A stretch of DNA of 64,000 nt from positions 5,029 to 69,028 of the forward strand of contig JBBQNK010000024.1 in NCBI GenBank assembly GCA_038329865.1, written 5' to 3'. Numbering within the stretch: position 1 is the first letter of the stretch; every line of letters starts with the position of its first letter. Shown piece after piece: positions 15,378 through 24,143 of the stretch. The DNA comes from JANMES01 sp038329865 (GTDB taxonomy: Bacteria > Planctomycetota > Phycisphaerae > Tepidisphaerales > Tepidisphaeraceae). A program made the position numbers and the translations under genes. Under the pieces are notes generated by a model. The model ran no database searches, was not told the origin of the DNA, and saw only the letters and a list, made by a program, of their open reading frames with translations.

Positions 15378-16568
15378 TTAACGTCCGTCCCACAAATACA
15401 TCAGCTGCGGCCGCAGCAAGTCATTGAGCGTCGAGGCGTCGATTTTCACACCGTTGTATTCGATGTGGTTTCCGCCTGTGCTGATCGATTCCCCGCCGCT
15501 GGTGCCTATTCCTGATTTCGCGCCGAGCAGGTCTTGCAGCAAACCCGGCATTTCCTTAATCCGCACGACTGTTGGCTTACTCCCTGTCAAACCAGCACGC
15601 GTGGCAGCCACCGCATACGCCTTGTCGGGGTAGTCGATCAGATCGATCAAGCCGGCTTTGAAAGCCTGGTCGGCCGTGTAGATTTTCCCGTTGGCGACGT
15701 CTTCCACCTTCCCCTTCAGCGGATTGGTCGCCGTCGCGCGACCGGCCTTCACCACGCCGCTGAACTGGCCGTATGCGTCGTCCACGATCGTCTGCAGATA
15801 CGCGTTCGCCTCGGGCGTTTCCGGCTTGAACATCGACTCCGCGTTCTTGAACGGCGAGTGCGTGGACTTAATCGTCGTTTCTTCAATGCCCCACTTGTCG
15901 AACATCCTGGAAACATTAAACCGCTCGAACAACACGCCGATGTTTCCGGTCAGAGTCGTCGGCTCGGCCACGATAAAATCGCCAGCGCAGGAGACGTAAT
16001 ACCCGCCGCTGGCTGCGAGGGATTTCTGGGCGATCACCACCGGCATGGTTTTGCCCGGGCGAGATTTGAATCGGAGGAGGTCGTGGTAAATTTCGTCCGA
16101 GGCGGTGACCGATCCGCCGGGTGAATCAATTTCCACCACCAGGGCACGAATCGTCGAATCGTCTTCGACGGACTTCAACAGCTTGTGAAACCTTTCGGCC
16201 GCCTGCTCCATGATCACGCCGTCGAGCGATACGACGGCAATGCGATTGGTCGGGTCGCCGTTTTCGATCACCGTTTCCTGCTGCGTATCTCGTCCGCCCT
16301 TTAGACCCGCAGAAAAAAGCAGCATGAAATTGAGCAGGATCGAGACGGCCAGGACGACGACGATCAATGTCATGAAAATAGCGAACCCAACTCCGCGGCC
16401 TCGCGGAGGCGGCATCATGAAACCGGGCTGAGGCATCATCATGGGCATAGGCTGACCGAAATATCCGGGCGGAGGCGCCATGCCTCCTGGCGACGCGCCG
16501 GGAGCGGGCGGAGGCGAAAAGACCCCCCGAGGATCGATTGGCCCTTGCCCGGGCGGCGGCTGTGTCAT
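15378..16568 (-). CDS. sppA: Signal peptide peptidase SppA, short membrane form (S49)
   Basis: 396 aa from the ATG at 16568, which has GAGGAG six bases upstream; the frame stays open to 16637. A Pro/Gly/Met-rich cytoplasmic segment of ~55 residues precedes one transmembrane helix (GFAIFMTLIVVVLAVSILLN). The S49 core follows: IDSPGGSVTASDEI, nucleophile Ser in SLAASGGYYVS, LTGNIGV, and the general-base Lys region STHSPFKNAES. It degrades cleaved signal peptides or membrane-protein fragments. A second, two-domain SppA lies at 36553-38394. Confidence 0.92.
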   Translation of the reverse strand: MTQPPPGQGPIDPRGVFSPPPAPGASPGGMAPPPGYFGQPMPMMMPQPGFMMPPPRGRGVGFAIFMTLIVVVLAVSILLNFMLLFSAGLKGGRDTQQETVIENGDPTNRIAVVSLDGVIMEQAAERFHKLLKSVEDDSTIRALVVEIDSPGGSVTASDEIYHDLLRFKSRPGKTMPVVIAQKSLAASGGYYVSCAGDFIVAEPTTLTGNIGVLFERFNVSRMFDKWGIEETTIKSTHSPFKNAESMFKPETPEANAYLQTIVDDAYGQFSGVVKAGRATATNPLKGKVEDVANGKIYTADQAFKAGLIDLIDYPDKAYAVAATRAGLTGSKPTVVRIKEMPGLLQDLLGAKSGIGTSGGESISTGGNHIEYNGVKIDASTLNDLLRPQLMYLWDGR

Positions 16569-16648
16569 GGGCTCCTCGCTGGGGTTCCATCGTGCGGAAA
16601 ATGCACGATCACCAGATGGTAACGGATCGCCGTACAATTGTCACAATT

Positions 16649-17092
16649 TTATCGACGTTTGGACGGTTTTTTCGGCGTGTAATCGACGGTAACGATCCCC
16701 GCCGTTCCACCCCGAACGGCGAACTCCCCAACGATCTGCAACTTCCGCGGCGCAAGCAATGCGATGAGGTCGTCGGCGATGGTATTCACCACGCCTTCGT
16801 AAAAGATGCCCTTGTTTCGGTAAGCCAGGTAGTAAAGCTTCAGGCTCTTCATCTCCACGCACCGCTGATCAGGCACGTACTCAAGCGTGATCGTCGCAAA
16901 ATCAGGCTGGCCAGTGACGGGGCACACGCTGGTGAACTCAGGGAAGACGAATTTCACCGAATAATCGCGGCCGGGGCGCGGGTTCGGGAACGTCTCGAGA
17001 ATTGTTCGCGGCTGCTCGATCTGTGCATCGGTCAAAATCGATTTGTGGCCGAGATGCGTCAGCGCGGTGAGTTTCTTCGACGGGTTTTTCAT
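16649..17092 (-). CDS. queF: NADPH-dependent 7-cyano-7-deazaguanine reductase
   Basis: 147 aa, the short (unimodular) QueF type that reduces preQ0 to preQ1 in queuosine synthesis. Key residues are visible: Cys about 57 in FTSVCPVTGQPDFA, which forms the thioimide with substrate; Asp about 64; and Glu about 80 with the QueF motif EMKSLKLYY. Its ATG overlaps the stop codon of the DUF4340 gene by 4 bases (17089-17092), suggesting translational coupling to the ABC export operon upstream. No other queuosine gene is nearby. Confidence 0.95.
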   Translation of the reverse strand: MKNPSKKLTALTHLGHKSILTDAQIEQPRTILETFPNPRPGRDYSVKFVFPEFTSVCPVTGQPDFATITLEYVPDQRCVEMKSLKLYYLAYRNKGIFYEGVVNTIADDLIALLAPRKLQIVGEFAVRGGTAGIVTVDYTPKKPSKRR

Positions 17093-18609
17093 GGCTCTAC
17101 GCCCGGTGATGGCTCAAAAGAAGGACCCATGTCGGCGGGCCGTGGCCTGGCGGAAGGCTTCGTGAAATCCGATTGGAGATCTTCCACGATCGAACGCTCG
17201 ATTTCAAAATGCAGGCCGTTGTAGGTTGCGACCGGCGACGACTTGCCGTCGGCTGGATCGACGATTTGGATATCCGTTACTCCCGCGGTCCACACGCCAC
17301 CGCCGCCGGTATCGAGGTGGACGTTAATTGTCGTGCCCTCTGTCGGGACGGATTCTACGTACTTCTCAGAGTGCAGCGGGTGAAGCTCGGCGAGAATCCG
17401 CTCGACCAATGCATCGTTGGCAGGCCCTGCTTCGCTCATCCAGACCGAAGGCGGCCGCTCGATCGGCATCGTTGAAGGTTGTGTTGTCGCCGGCTGCGTC
17501 GCCGCGGGCTTGGGCGGGCGACGCGTGACCGCATGCGATTCCTTCTCCGCCGGTTTCGTCGTCGGGCGGGTCGTGGCCGGGTGAGTGATCGTCACTGTCA
17601 GTTTGTTGACAGACTTCGGCTCGATGTCGGCCACTGCCTTATCGCGAAACTCGATAGGCTTCTTGTCCAGAAATGCCAGCGACTCCTTCGGCAGCTTCAC
17701 GACCACGTTTGAACCGTTCACCGTGGCGAAGAAATTCTTCTCCAGCAGCGTATCCGGCCGACCAATGCTGATCACGATTGGTGCCGGCTGAGTGGTCGGC
17801 ATCGCGGCGGACATAGAGGTCGGCATCGTCGTCGGCGGAGCTTTCGCGATCGTGATGGTCTTGGCGCCCTCAGTCAGACCGTACATCGGCGACGACGGGT
17901 TGGCGCCGTCGACGAACTCCTCAGAGCGAAGATTGTTGATCGCGACGAGCATGTCCGTGACGGCAGCGCTGTCGGCGGGCATCGGCTGGGGAGCCGTGAC
18001 CTGCCACGTCGCACCGTTTTTCACCAATTCCAGTTTCCCGCCGGGACGGTCGATCGACACGTACTTAATCTCCGGCATGCCGATGCGGACGAGCTTCTTC
18101 TGCCGGAAGTCATCGACCGGCCGATCGATCTGCTGCTCCAACCCGGCGGCGACCATGTCGGCCTTCGGGTTGCCCTTCAACTGCACGTAAAGCAGATCGC
18201 CGACGCCCGATCGCTCACCTACATTAAAAGCGGTTGCCTTGCCGTCCCGCGCGGTTAATTCGATCACGTATCTCGGCGTTTTCAGGCCAGTGCCTTCGCT
18301 GACGTCCGCTGAATTGACCGACACGAGGTTGGAAATATCGAGAACCAAAGCCTCCACGATCGCGCTCTCGGCTGGGCTTTCGATCGGGCGAGTCATCTTC
18401 CAATTCATCCCGTCGCGCGCAAAGGCGAACGGCGTTCCGTCGGCCGGTGTGACCGTAATGGTCTGGACGTCGGCGGCGGCGATTGAAAGCAGTTTCTTGG
18501 GCGCGGGCTTTTCGGTCGACGTGTCGACGCCTTTGTCACGCGTCAAAAAAACGTACGCGCCCACCGCGACGAGCAGCGCGAAGAGAATGGAAGTCGTTTT
18601 GAAATTCAT
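17089..18609 (-). CDS. DUF4340 domain membrane-anchored protein
   Basis: 506 aa. One N-terminal anchor (TSILFALLVAVGAYVFLTRD) is followed by a large extracytoplasmic beta-rich part with the DUF4340 pattern (ITVTPADGTPFAFARDGMNW, then KMTRPIESPAESAIVEALVL and repeated TPRYVIELTARDGKATAFNV). A Thr/Pro-rich low-complexity linker lies around 350-390. DUF4340 proteins regularly accompany GldG-like proteins and ABC-2 permeases, as here. It is probably a periplasmic component of that exporter. Confidence 0.85.
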   Translation of the reverse strand: MNFKTTSILFALLVAVGAYVFLTRDKGVDTSTEKPAPKKLLSIAAADVQTITVTPADGTPFAFARDGMNWKMTRPIESPAESAIVEALVLDISNLVSVNSADVSEGTGLKTPRYVIELTARDGKATAFNVGERSGVGDLLYVQLKGNPKADMVAAGLEQQIDRPVDDFRQKKLVRIGMPEIKYVSIDRPGGKLELVKNGATWQVTAPQPMPADSAAVTDMLVAINNLRSEEFVDGANPSSPMYGLTEGAKTITIAKAPPTTMPTSMSAAMPTTQPAPIVISIGRPDTLLEKNFFATVNGSNVVVKLPKESLAFLDKKPIEFRDKAVADIEPKSVNKLTVTITHPATTRPTTKPAEKESHAVTRRPPKPAATQPATTQPSTMPIERPPSVWMSEAGPANDALVERILAELHPLHSEKYVESVPTEGTTINVHLDTGGGGVWTAGVTDIQIVDPADGKSSPVATYNGLHFEIERSIVEDLQSDFTKPSARPRPADMGPSFEPSPGVEP

Positions 18610-18651
18610 AACCTGTCAGCTCAACAAGATAACCCAGCCGAGACGGATCGG

Positions 18652-20778
18652 TCAGTCACGCCGCACGAAATACATCATCAGCCCGGCCACAATCACCAAC
18701 CCCGGCAGGCCCACGATCAGTACGCCGATATTCCACGCGTGAGCGGCGCCGTCGCTCATCGGCGCGATGCGGCTGATTTGCGTGGCCGACGGCGCGATGG
18801 CGATCATCGGCTCCATGCGCGCCAGCCAGTAGACGCAATTGGAAAACAGTTCGCCATTGCCGGGGAAACGCGGAACATTTCGGTACCCGCGGCCGTCCAG
18901 CGACCGGTCGGGGCGTAGAACCATTTCATCGGCGGCGAACTCGAGCGACCCGAGCACGACGAGCCGACCGCCGCCGGCTTTTTCAACCACCGCCCCGCCG
19001 AAGATCGGCGGAGAAATGTCGCCGCGCTTGGGGTCGAATTTCAGTTCCGCATTCCCGGTCATGTTGGTGACGTTTGTCGACCAGCTCGGCGGGCTGGTCG
19101 GGACCGGCAGGATCGGCGTGGCGGTGTAGCCGGGCTTGCTGGTGATCTCCACCGGCACGATGGATAGAAACGCCGCGTCGAGCGATCGCAGCGGCTTGGT
19201 CAGCAGATGGTCGCCGAATTCCTTGACGATGAAGACGCTTTGATACCGACGCTCCGCCTGTTCGATCGGATCGCCCTCGCGGCCGCTATCGTCGGTGATC
19301 CGCTGCTTCACGGCGATCATGTCGGTCTTCAACTTCACGCCCCACGGCGCCAGCGCCGGATCGAGCGAATCGGCCTGACGAAATGCCATAACCAACGCTG
19401 ATCCGCCGTTGCTCAGGTGCTCGAGCAGCTTCGCGGAAACAGAAGGCGGCGGCATGCCCATCTGGCCTTGGGCGGGAAAGTCCAGGACGACCCAGACGGC
19501 ATCCTTGATTTCAGCGTCGGACGGTTCCGGGGCGGCGGGCATTCCCTGCATCTGCGACTGCATCGCCCACATGCCGCTGATATCCTTTTCGAGCACGTCA
19601 AAGTTGTAATCGCGCAGCCGCCGCGCCGCTTCGGCGAACGGTGATTCGCCGCCGGGGAAAGTGCCCGTTCCCGCCAGAGGCGGTCCGCCCGGGCGAATGA
19701 ACACGACTTTCGGTTTGACCTTGGCCGTCAGCGTAAGGATGGCGGTGGTGATCTGCTGCTCGCCGGCAAACTGCGGCTTGATCGGATCGCTACCCGGCGC
19801 GGATTTACGATCGATCTCGTTCTTCCACACCTGGTTGAAGGACAGCACCTTCAAATCGTTCTCGCCCATGACGAGAATCGAATCGCGGCCTTCACTGGTG
19901 AGCGATTGGCGCAATGCGTCGAGCTTCAATTCGCCGAGCTTGCCGATCTGATCGTTCAGGCTGTCGGAGATTTTCTTAATGTCCCTCAGCTTGGGGAGGT
20001 TATCGGTGAAGTACTTCTTAAAATCCGTCGGCAGGTTGGGATCTTTCAGGTTGGCTTCAAACCCGCCGATGACGGCATCGAGGGACGACGAGATAGCCGT
20101 CATTTCCAAGGTGATGATGTCGACCACGCCTTTGTAATCCGGCGGCTTTAGCTTCAGTCGGCGGTCGGTCTGCTGCTTGGTTTTTTCCAGCAGCGGCAGC
20201 GAACCGTTGATGGTGTTATACGTGTCGATCAGGGCATTTTTCAATGCGACAGTCTTGATCTGATCGAACGGCAATTTGCCGAACGATGCATCCTGCTCCT
20301 TTACGCCCGCGAGCATCTTGTCGTATTGAGCCGGATAGCTTTCGACGAACTCTTTGTATTTTTTGACTTCGCCGCCGTATTTCTCGGTGACCTTGTGAAT
20401 CAGATCATCCACCTTCGTGGGATTGGCGACCGGATCGATCAGTTCGACTTCAATGTGCTTGCTGTTGCGCTTGTACTCATCGAGCAGGTCTTCCACCTGG
20501 CCGGTGTAGTCGACTTTGTTTTCCGACCGGTCCGTGCCGGCGCGGGTGTAGAGGCTGACGAGCGTCACGTTGGACTGCAGATCGTTGAGAATGTTCTTCG
20601 TCTGTTCCTTGAGGCTGTTGACGTTTTGGCCGGAGGTATCGACACGGCGTTTGCGCGTTTCGGCGAGGTAGATCAGGACGACCGCCAGCGCGATCATGAT
20701 GACCGTCGTCAGCACGACATTCAGACCGTACTTCAGCCATCGCTGGTGTTGCGTTTCGGGTAAGGGTTGGTCGGCCAT
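18652..20778 (-). CDS. GldG-family ABC transporter auxiliary protein
   Basis: 708 aa from the ATG at 20778 (SD GGTGGA); an in-frame GTG at 20790 is possible but overlaps the permease stop. One transmembrane helix near the N-terminus (VVLTTVIMIALAVVLIYLAE), then a long periplasmic region with the ABC-type uncharacterized-transport/GldG fold (NSLKEQTKNILNDLQSNVTL), a helical middle, a DUF4350-like segment, and a C-terminal helix (IGVLIVGLPGLVIVAGLMMY). It follows the ABC-2 permease immediately. In the gliding and related systems GldG pairs with GldA/GldF. Confidence 0.88.
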   Translation of the reverse strand: MADQPLPETQHQRWLKYGLNVVLTTVIMIALAVVLIYLAETRKRRVDTSGQNVNSLKEQTKNILNDLQSNVTLVSLYTRAGTDRSENKVDYTGQVEDLLDEYKRNSKHIEVELIDPVANPTKVDDLIHKVTEKYGGEVKKYKEFVESYPAQYDKMLAGVKEQDASFGKLPFDQIKTVALKNALIDTYNTINGSLPLLEKTKQQTDRRLKLKPPDYKGVVDIITLEMTAISSSLDAVIGGFEANLKDPNLPTDFKKYFTDNLPKLRDIKKISDSLNDQIGKLGELKLDALRQSLTSEGRDSILVMGENDLKVLSFNQVWKNEIDRKSAPGSDPIKPQFAGEQQITTAILTLTAKVKPKVVFIRPGGPPLAGTGTFPGGESPFAEAARRLRDYNFDVLEKDISGMWAMQSQMQGMPAAPEPSDAEIKDAVWVVLDFPAQGQMGMPPPSVSAKLLEHLSNGGSALVMAFRQADSLDPALAPWGVKLKTDMIAVKQRITDDSGREGDPIEQAERRYQSVFIVKEFGDHLLTKPLRSLDAAFLSIVPVEITSKPGYTATPILPVPTSPPSWSTNVTNMTGNAELKFDPKRGDISPPIFGGAVVEKAGGGRLVVLGSLEFAADEMVLRPDRSLDGRGYRNVPRFPGNGELFSNCVYWLARMEPMIAIAPSATQISRIAPMSDGAAHAWNIGVLIVGLPGLVIVAGLMMYFVRRD

Positions 20779-20780
20779 GA

Positions 20781-21497
20781 TTATTTCCACCTGCGCGATT
20801 CAAGAACTTTCACGGTGAGGAACAGAAACACCGCCGTGATGGCAACGAAGTACACCAGGCTGCCGGTGTCGATCACGCCCTTGGTGAAGTCGACGTATTT
20901 GGCGTAGACGCCCTGGTCGACCGTGGCCCGCCAGAACGAGCTGAGCGTGGCCGTGCTGCTGGCGTACCAGGGGACGATCGTAATTAGGAACAAAATCGCC
21001 GACGAGCTGACAGCCGCAACGATTTGGCTCTTGGTGAGCGACGAGCAGAACAGCGCGATCGAAACAAACATCGCCCCGACGAGGAGAATGCCCAGGTAAC
21101 CGCTGAAAATCGGCCCATAATCCGGCTGGGAATAGATCCGCAGCATTAAGACGTAGAGCAGTGTCGGGCACAGCAGCACGATGAAAAACCCGAAACTGCC
21201 CATGAACTTTCCGAGCACGACATCGGTCTCTTCCACCGGTGCGGTCATGAGCGACTCCATCGTGCCGGTGGCCCATTCCTGCGCGAGTAGGCCCATGCAC
21301 AGCAGCGGGATGATCAGCACCTGCATGAAGATCATCTGGTTGAAGATCGACCGCATTTCCGCCGGCTGGCCGGACTGGAAATCATTGCGGAACCAGAACC
21401 CGCTGGCGAGCAGGAAGAGCGTCATCGCGACGTACGCGATCGGCGAATGAAAGTAGCTCGACAATTCTCGGCGAGCGATGGTCGGGGAACGGAGCAT
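20781..21497 (-). CDS. ABC-2 type permease (GldF-like)
   Basis: 238 aa, six predicted helices, with the ABC-2 pattern FNQMIFMQVLIIPLLCMGLL then AQEWATGTMESLMTAPV, which is the conserved region of GldF/NosY-like permeases. The stop (20781-20783) is directly followed by the GldG-like start at 20778. The upstream ATPase gene is separated only by the inverted repeat at 21507-21576. Together these form an ABC exporter of unknown cargo. Confidence 0.9.
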   Translation of the reverse strand: MLRSPTIARRELSSYFHSPIAYVAMTLFLLASGFWFRNDFQSGQPAEMRSIFNQMIFMQVLIIPLLCMGLLAQEWATGTMESLMTAPVEETDVVLGKFMGSFGFFIVLLCPTLLYVLMLRIYSQPDYGPIFSGYLGILLVGAMFVSIALFCSSLTKSQIVAAVSSSAILFLITIVPWYASSTATLSSFWRATVDQGVYAKYVDFTKGVIDTGSLVYFVAITAVFLFLTVKVLESRRWK

Positions 21498-21506
21498 GTT
21501 TCATTT

Positions 21507-21576
21507 TGGTATTCGGTATTGGGTATTAGGTATTTGGATTGAATTCCTAGTACCTAATACCGAATACCCAATACCA
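21507..21576. repeat. Hyphenated inverted repeat, TATTNGG-unit type, arms permuted
   Basis: Left arm units are TGGTATTCGGTATTGGG then TATTAGGTA; the complement of the right arm reads TGGTATTGGGTATTCGG then TATTAGGTA. Two units are exchanged between the arms, leaving two symmetric mismatches in a ~26-base stem. It fills the gap between the permease start and the ATPase stop. Confidence 0.9.
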
Positions 21577-21579
21577 CCT

Positions 21580-22536
21580 TTATCCTTTAGCCACTGCCTG
21601 ATTCGCGACAACCTGAACGAAGAATTCTTCCAGTGTCGCGTGTTCCAGTCGAATTTCCCGCAACGGCCAGCCGTTTTGGATGATCGTTCGCGCGACTTCC
21701 TCGCGAACGTCGTAACTTTCCTTCGGCTTGACCGCGACGGTGACGTATTTCTCCGCCTGGCCCTCCACCGGCAGAATTTCAACACTGTGTACACCGCTCA
21801 CTCGATTGAGGGCGGTCTCCACTTCCTTCGCCGGGCCGCGGCATTCGACGAGCACTCTTGCCACGTTGCGGCGGCTCGTGCGCAGTTCTTCCGGCGAACC
21901 CTGCGCGACGATGCGGCCGCTCGCGATGACGATCGCGCGGTCGCACACCGCTTCCACTTCCGGGAGGATGTGCGTGGAGAGCATAATCGTGTGATCGCCG
22001 CCGAGGTCTTTGATGAGCTTGCGGGTCTCGCGGATCTGCGTCGGGTCCAGGCCGACGGTCGGCTCGTCCAAAATCAGGACGGCCGGGTTGTGCAGCAGGC
22101 TATCCGCAAGGCCGACGCGCTGGCGATAGCCCTTGGACAGGTGCCCGATCAATTTTTTCCGCACGTTTGTCAGCCAGCAGCGCTCAAGGACGTATTCGAT
22201 CCGTTTCTGTCGCGTTGCCCGATCCATCCCGCGCAGCCGGCCGCGGAAGTCGAGATATTCTTCCGGCCGCATCTCGGTGTAGAGCGGCACGCTCTCGGGC
22301 AGATAGCCGACGTTGTCTCGTACTTCCATCGACTTGTGGAAGATGTCAAAGCCGTTCACGGTGGCAGTCCCGCTGGTGGGCGGGAGGTAGCAGGTGAGCA
22401 TGCGAATGGTCGTTGATTTCCCCGCGCCGTTGGGACCGAGAAAACCTACGATGCTCCCCTTGGCCACATCAAAACTGACGTGATCGACCGCCAGAGATTG
22501 GCCGTATACCTTGGTGAGATTCGAGACTGATATCAC
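21580..22536 (-). CDS. ABC transporter ATP-binding protein (GldA-like)
   Basis: 318 aa from the GTG at 22536, which has AGGA seven bases upstream; an in-frame GTG at 22575 would add 13 residues. Walker A GPNGAGKST, Q-loop region, signature LSKGYRQRV and Walker B LILDEP then TVGLDPTQ are all present. The C-terminal ~90 residues form the extra domain seen in GldA/CcmA-type exporters. It is the first gene of a five-gene operon with the permease, GldG-like, DUF4340 and queF genes. Confidence 0.93.
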   Translation of the reverse strand: MISVSNLTKVYGQSLAVDHVSFDVAKGSIVGFLGPNGAGKSTTIRMLTCYLPPTSGTATVNGFDIFHKSMEVRDNVGYLPESVPLYTEMRPEEYLDFRGRLRGMDRATRQKRIEYVLERCWLTNVRKKLIGHLSKGYRQRVGLADSLLHNPAVLILDEPTVGLDPTQIRETRKLIKDLGGDHTIMLSTHILPEVEAVCDRAIVIASGRIVAQGSPEELRTSRRNVARVLVECRGPAKEVETALNRVSGVHSVEILPVEGQAEKYVTVAVKPKESYDVREEVARTIIQNGWPLREIRLEHATLEEFFVQVVANQAVAKG

Positions 22537-22687
22537 GCGTAGTTCCTCACTGCCGTTCCCCTCCAGGTTGGGCACGAGCCTGCGAATGAGTATGACGACC
22601 GCCCGCTGCTGTCAAGTTTACGCGAGGTCCACTCGCTGTCGACGGCGGGTATTAATGAGTAGAATCCGCCGGCGGAAAAGTTGCACC

Positions 22688-23074
22688 ATGCGAACGAAAT
22701 TCATCCCCAGTTTTGCCGCCGTTTTAATCGCGATCGCCTTGGCCGGATGCGGCAGTCCGTTTGTTCGATCGGAGCTTTACTTCGGGCTTTCCAGGGCGGC
22801 CGGGCCGGAAGTAACGCCGGCGCAGTGGCAGGCGTTTGTCGATGAAGTCATCACGCCGAAATTTCCGGAAGGCCTGACGGTCCTCGACGGCAACGGGCAA
22901 TGGCTGATGCACGACGGATCGCTCGCGAAAGAAAAATCGAAGGTGGTCGTGCTCGTGCATCCGAGCACGAACGAAGAGTCGCGCAAACTGGACGAAATTC
23001 GCGACGAGTTTAAGAAACGGTTCTCGCAGGAAGCAGTTCTTGAAGTGGATGAGGACGCGCGGATTAAATTCTAA
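22688..23074 (+). CDS. DUF3574 domain lipoprotein
   Basis: 128 aa from the ATG at 22688. The N-terminus is a lipoprotein signal (FAAVLIAIALAGCGS, lipobox LAGC). The body matches the DUF3574 pattern (SELYFGLSRAAGPEVTPAQW, QAFVDEVITPKFPEGLTVLD GNGQW) and ends in a region resembling the conserved RKLDEIRDEFKKRFSQEAVL helix. Function unknown. Its TAA stop is the first three bases of the palindrome at 23072-23104. Confidence 0.86.
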   Translation: MRTKFIPSFAAVLIAIALAGCGSPFVRSELYFGLSRAAGPEVTPAQWQAFVDEVITPKFPEGLTVLDGNGQWLMHDGSLAKEKSKVVVLVHPSTNEESRKLDEIRDEFKKRFSQEAVLEVDEDARIKF

Positions 23075-23104
23075 GTCGCATGGGCTGGTAGCCCATGCGA
23101 CTTA
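23072..23104. repeat. Palindrome carrying the stop codons of two convergent genes
   Basis: TAAGTCGCATGGGCTGGTAG CCCATGCGACTTA. The arms TAAGTCGCATGGGCT/AGCCCATGCGACTTA are perfect around a 3-base loop. The first three bases are the TAA of the DUF3574 gene, and the last three (read on the minus strand) are the TAA of the exonuclease gene. It probably also acts as a two-way terminator. Confidence 0.88.
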
Positions 23105-23992
23105 TATCGGAAATAACAACTGCTGAACGGGCGTCTCCGCCGCAGATGGTTCTGCTTCGATCTTCGTCACGCTGACGATCCGCTCGACTTTGAACGTCCG
23201 CTGCGCCTGGCGGAGTTGGCAGTGGGCGACTAGCAGCAGTTCGCCGTTCAATTTCTTCACGTGCATCGACGAGATCACCCGGCGGGTTCGGTTCTGGTCG
23301 CCGTCCAGGTATTCCATCATCACCGGCAGTTGCGATTCGAGGGCTTCGTCCAGTTCCCACGGCAGGGATCGCGTGCGATCGGCCGGCTTGAAGGCGATCG
23401 GCCCGCCCTGCTGCACGAGCGCGTCGCAGAGCATCATCGCCCACCCGCCGACCGGGGCGAGCAGCCGGTCGAGCACACCGGCGGTGGTTTCCGCATCAGC
23501 CAACGCGCGGTGAGCCGTTGTCTGCGGCACCATCAACCGCGCCGCCAGTCGCGAGAGGCCGTTCCCGCCGCGGCCGAAACGTCGGCGGGCGATTTTGACC
23601 GTATCGAGCACGTGCGTGTGGCCGAACTGTTCGCACAAATCGCAGCGCAGCCGGGCGAATTCGCGGTGGAGGAATGAAAGATCGAACCCCACGTTATGCC
23701 CGACGACGATCGCCCCACTCAGCATTTCGCAGACGCGGTCGCGCACGTCGGCGAAAGTCGGCTGGCCGGTGACCATGGATTGCGTGATTCCGGTGATCGC
23801 GCTCGCCCCCGGGCTGATCCGCCGTTGCGGATCAACAAGCTGTGCGTAGCGTTCGACCACTTGGCCGTTGAGCAGGCGGACGATTCCGATCTCGACGACG
23901 CGATCACCCAACTCCGCGGCGGCGCCGGTGGTTTCAAAATCGAGCACGGCGATCGGAACGCTGTGCAGGGCTTGTAAAAGAGAAATTGACAT
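23102..23992 (-). CDS. DEDDh 3'-5' exonuclease fused to a C-terminal WYL-like domain
   Basis: 296 aa. Residues ~10-175 are a DnaQ/PolC-epsilon-type exonuclease: ExoI AVLDFETTG, ExoII GHNVGFDLSFLHREF, ExoIII HRALADAETT. After a ~40-residue linker, residues ~225-280 (MEYLDGDQNRTRRVISSMHV, KKLNGELLLVAHCQLRQAQR, TFKVERIVSVTKIE) match the layout of a WYL domain, a ligand-binding regulatory module. This combination is unusual; WYL normally follows a DNA-binding wHTH. A role in DNA-damage or nucleic-acid-sensing repair is inferred. Confidence 0.85.
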   Translation of the reverse strand: MSISLLQALHSVPIAVLDFETTGAAAELGDRVVEIGIVRLLNGQVVERYAQLVDPQRRISPGASAITGITQSMVTGQPTFADVRDRVCEMLSGAIVVGHNVGFDLSFLHREFARLRCDLCEQFGHTHVLDTVKIARRRFGRGGNGLSRLAARLMVPQTTAHRALADAETTAGVLDRLLAPVGGWAMMLCDALVQQGGPIAFKPADRTRSLPWELDEALESQLPVMMEYLDGDQNRTRRVISSMHVKKLNGELLLVAHCQLRQAQRTFKVERIVSVTKIEAEPSAAETPVQQLLFPI

Positions 23993-24054
23993 CGGCCTGC
24001 CAATCGTGCCATCGACTTACGCGATGAGCAAGCTCGGCGTTAAGAAAAAAATGC

Positions 24055-24126
24055 GCCACAGAGGACACTGAGAACACAGTGAAGAATTCATTTGAATTTT
24101 TCTGTGTTCTCAGTGTCCTCTGTGGC
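24055..24126. repeat. Hyphenated inverted repeat, ACACAGAGG-type
   Basis: Perfect 25-base arms (24055-24079 and 24102-24126), GCCACAGAGGACACTGAGAA CACAG and complement, around a 22-base AT-rich spacer. It lies between the exonuclease start and the stop of the FabZ-like gene. Confidence 0.93.
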
Positions 24127-24143
24127 ACATTTTCTGCGGTATT

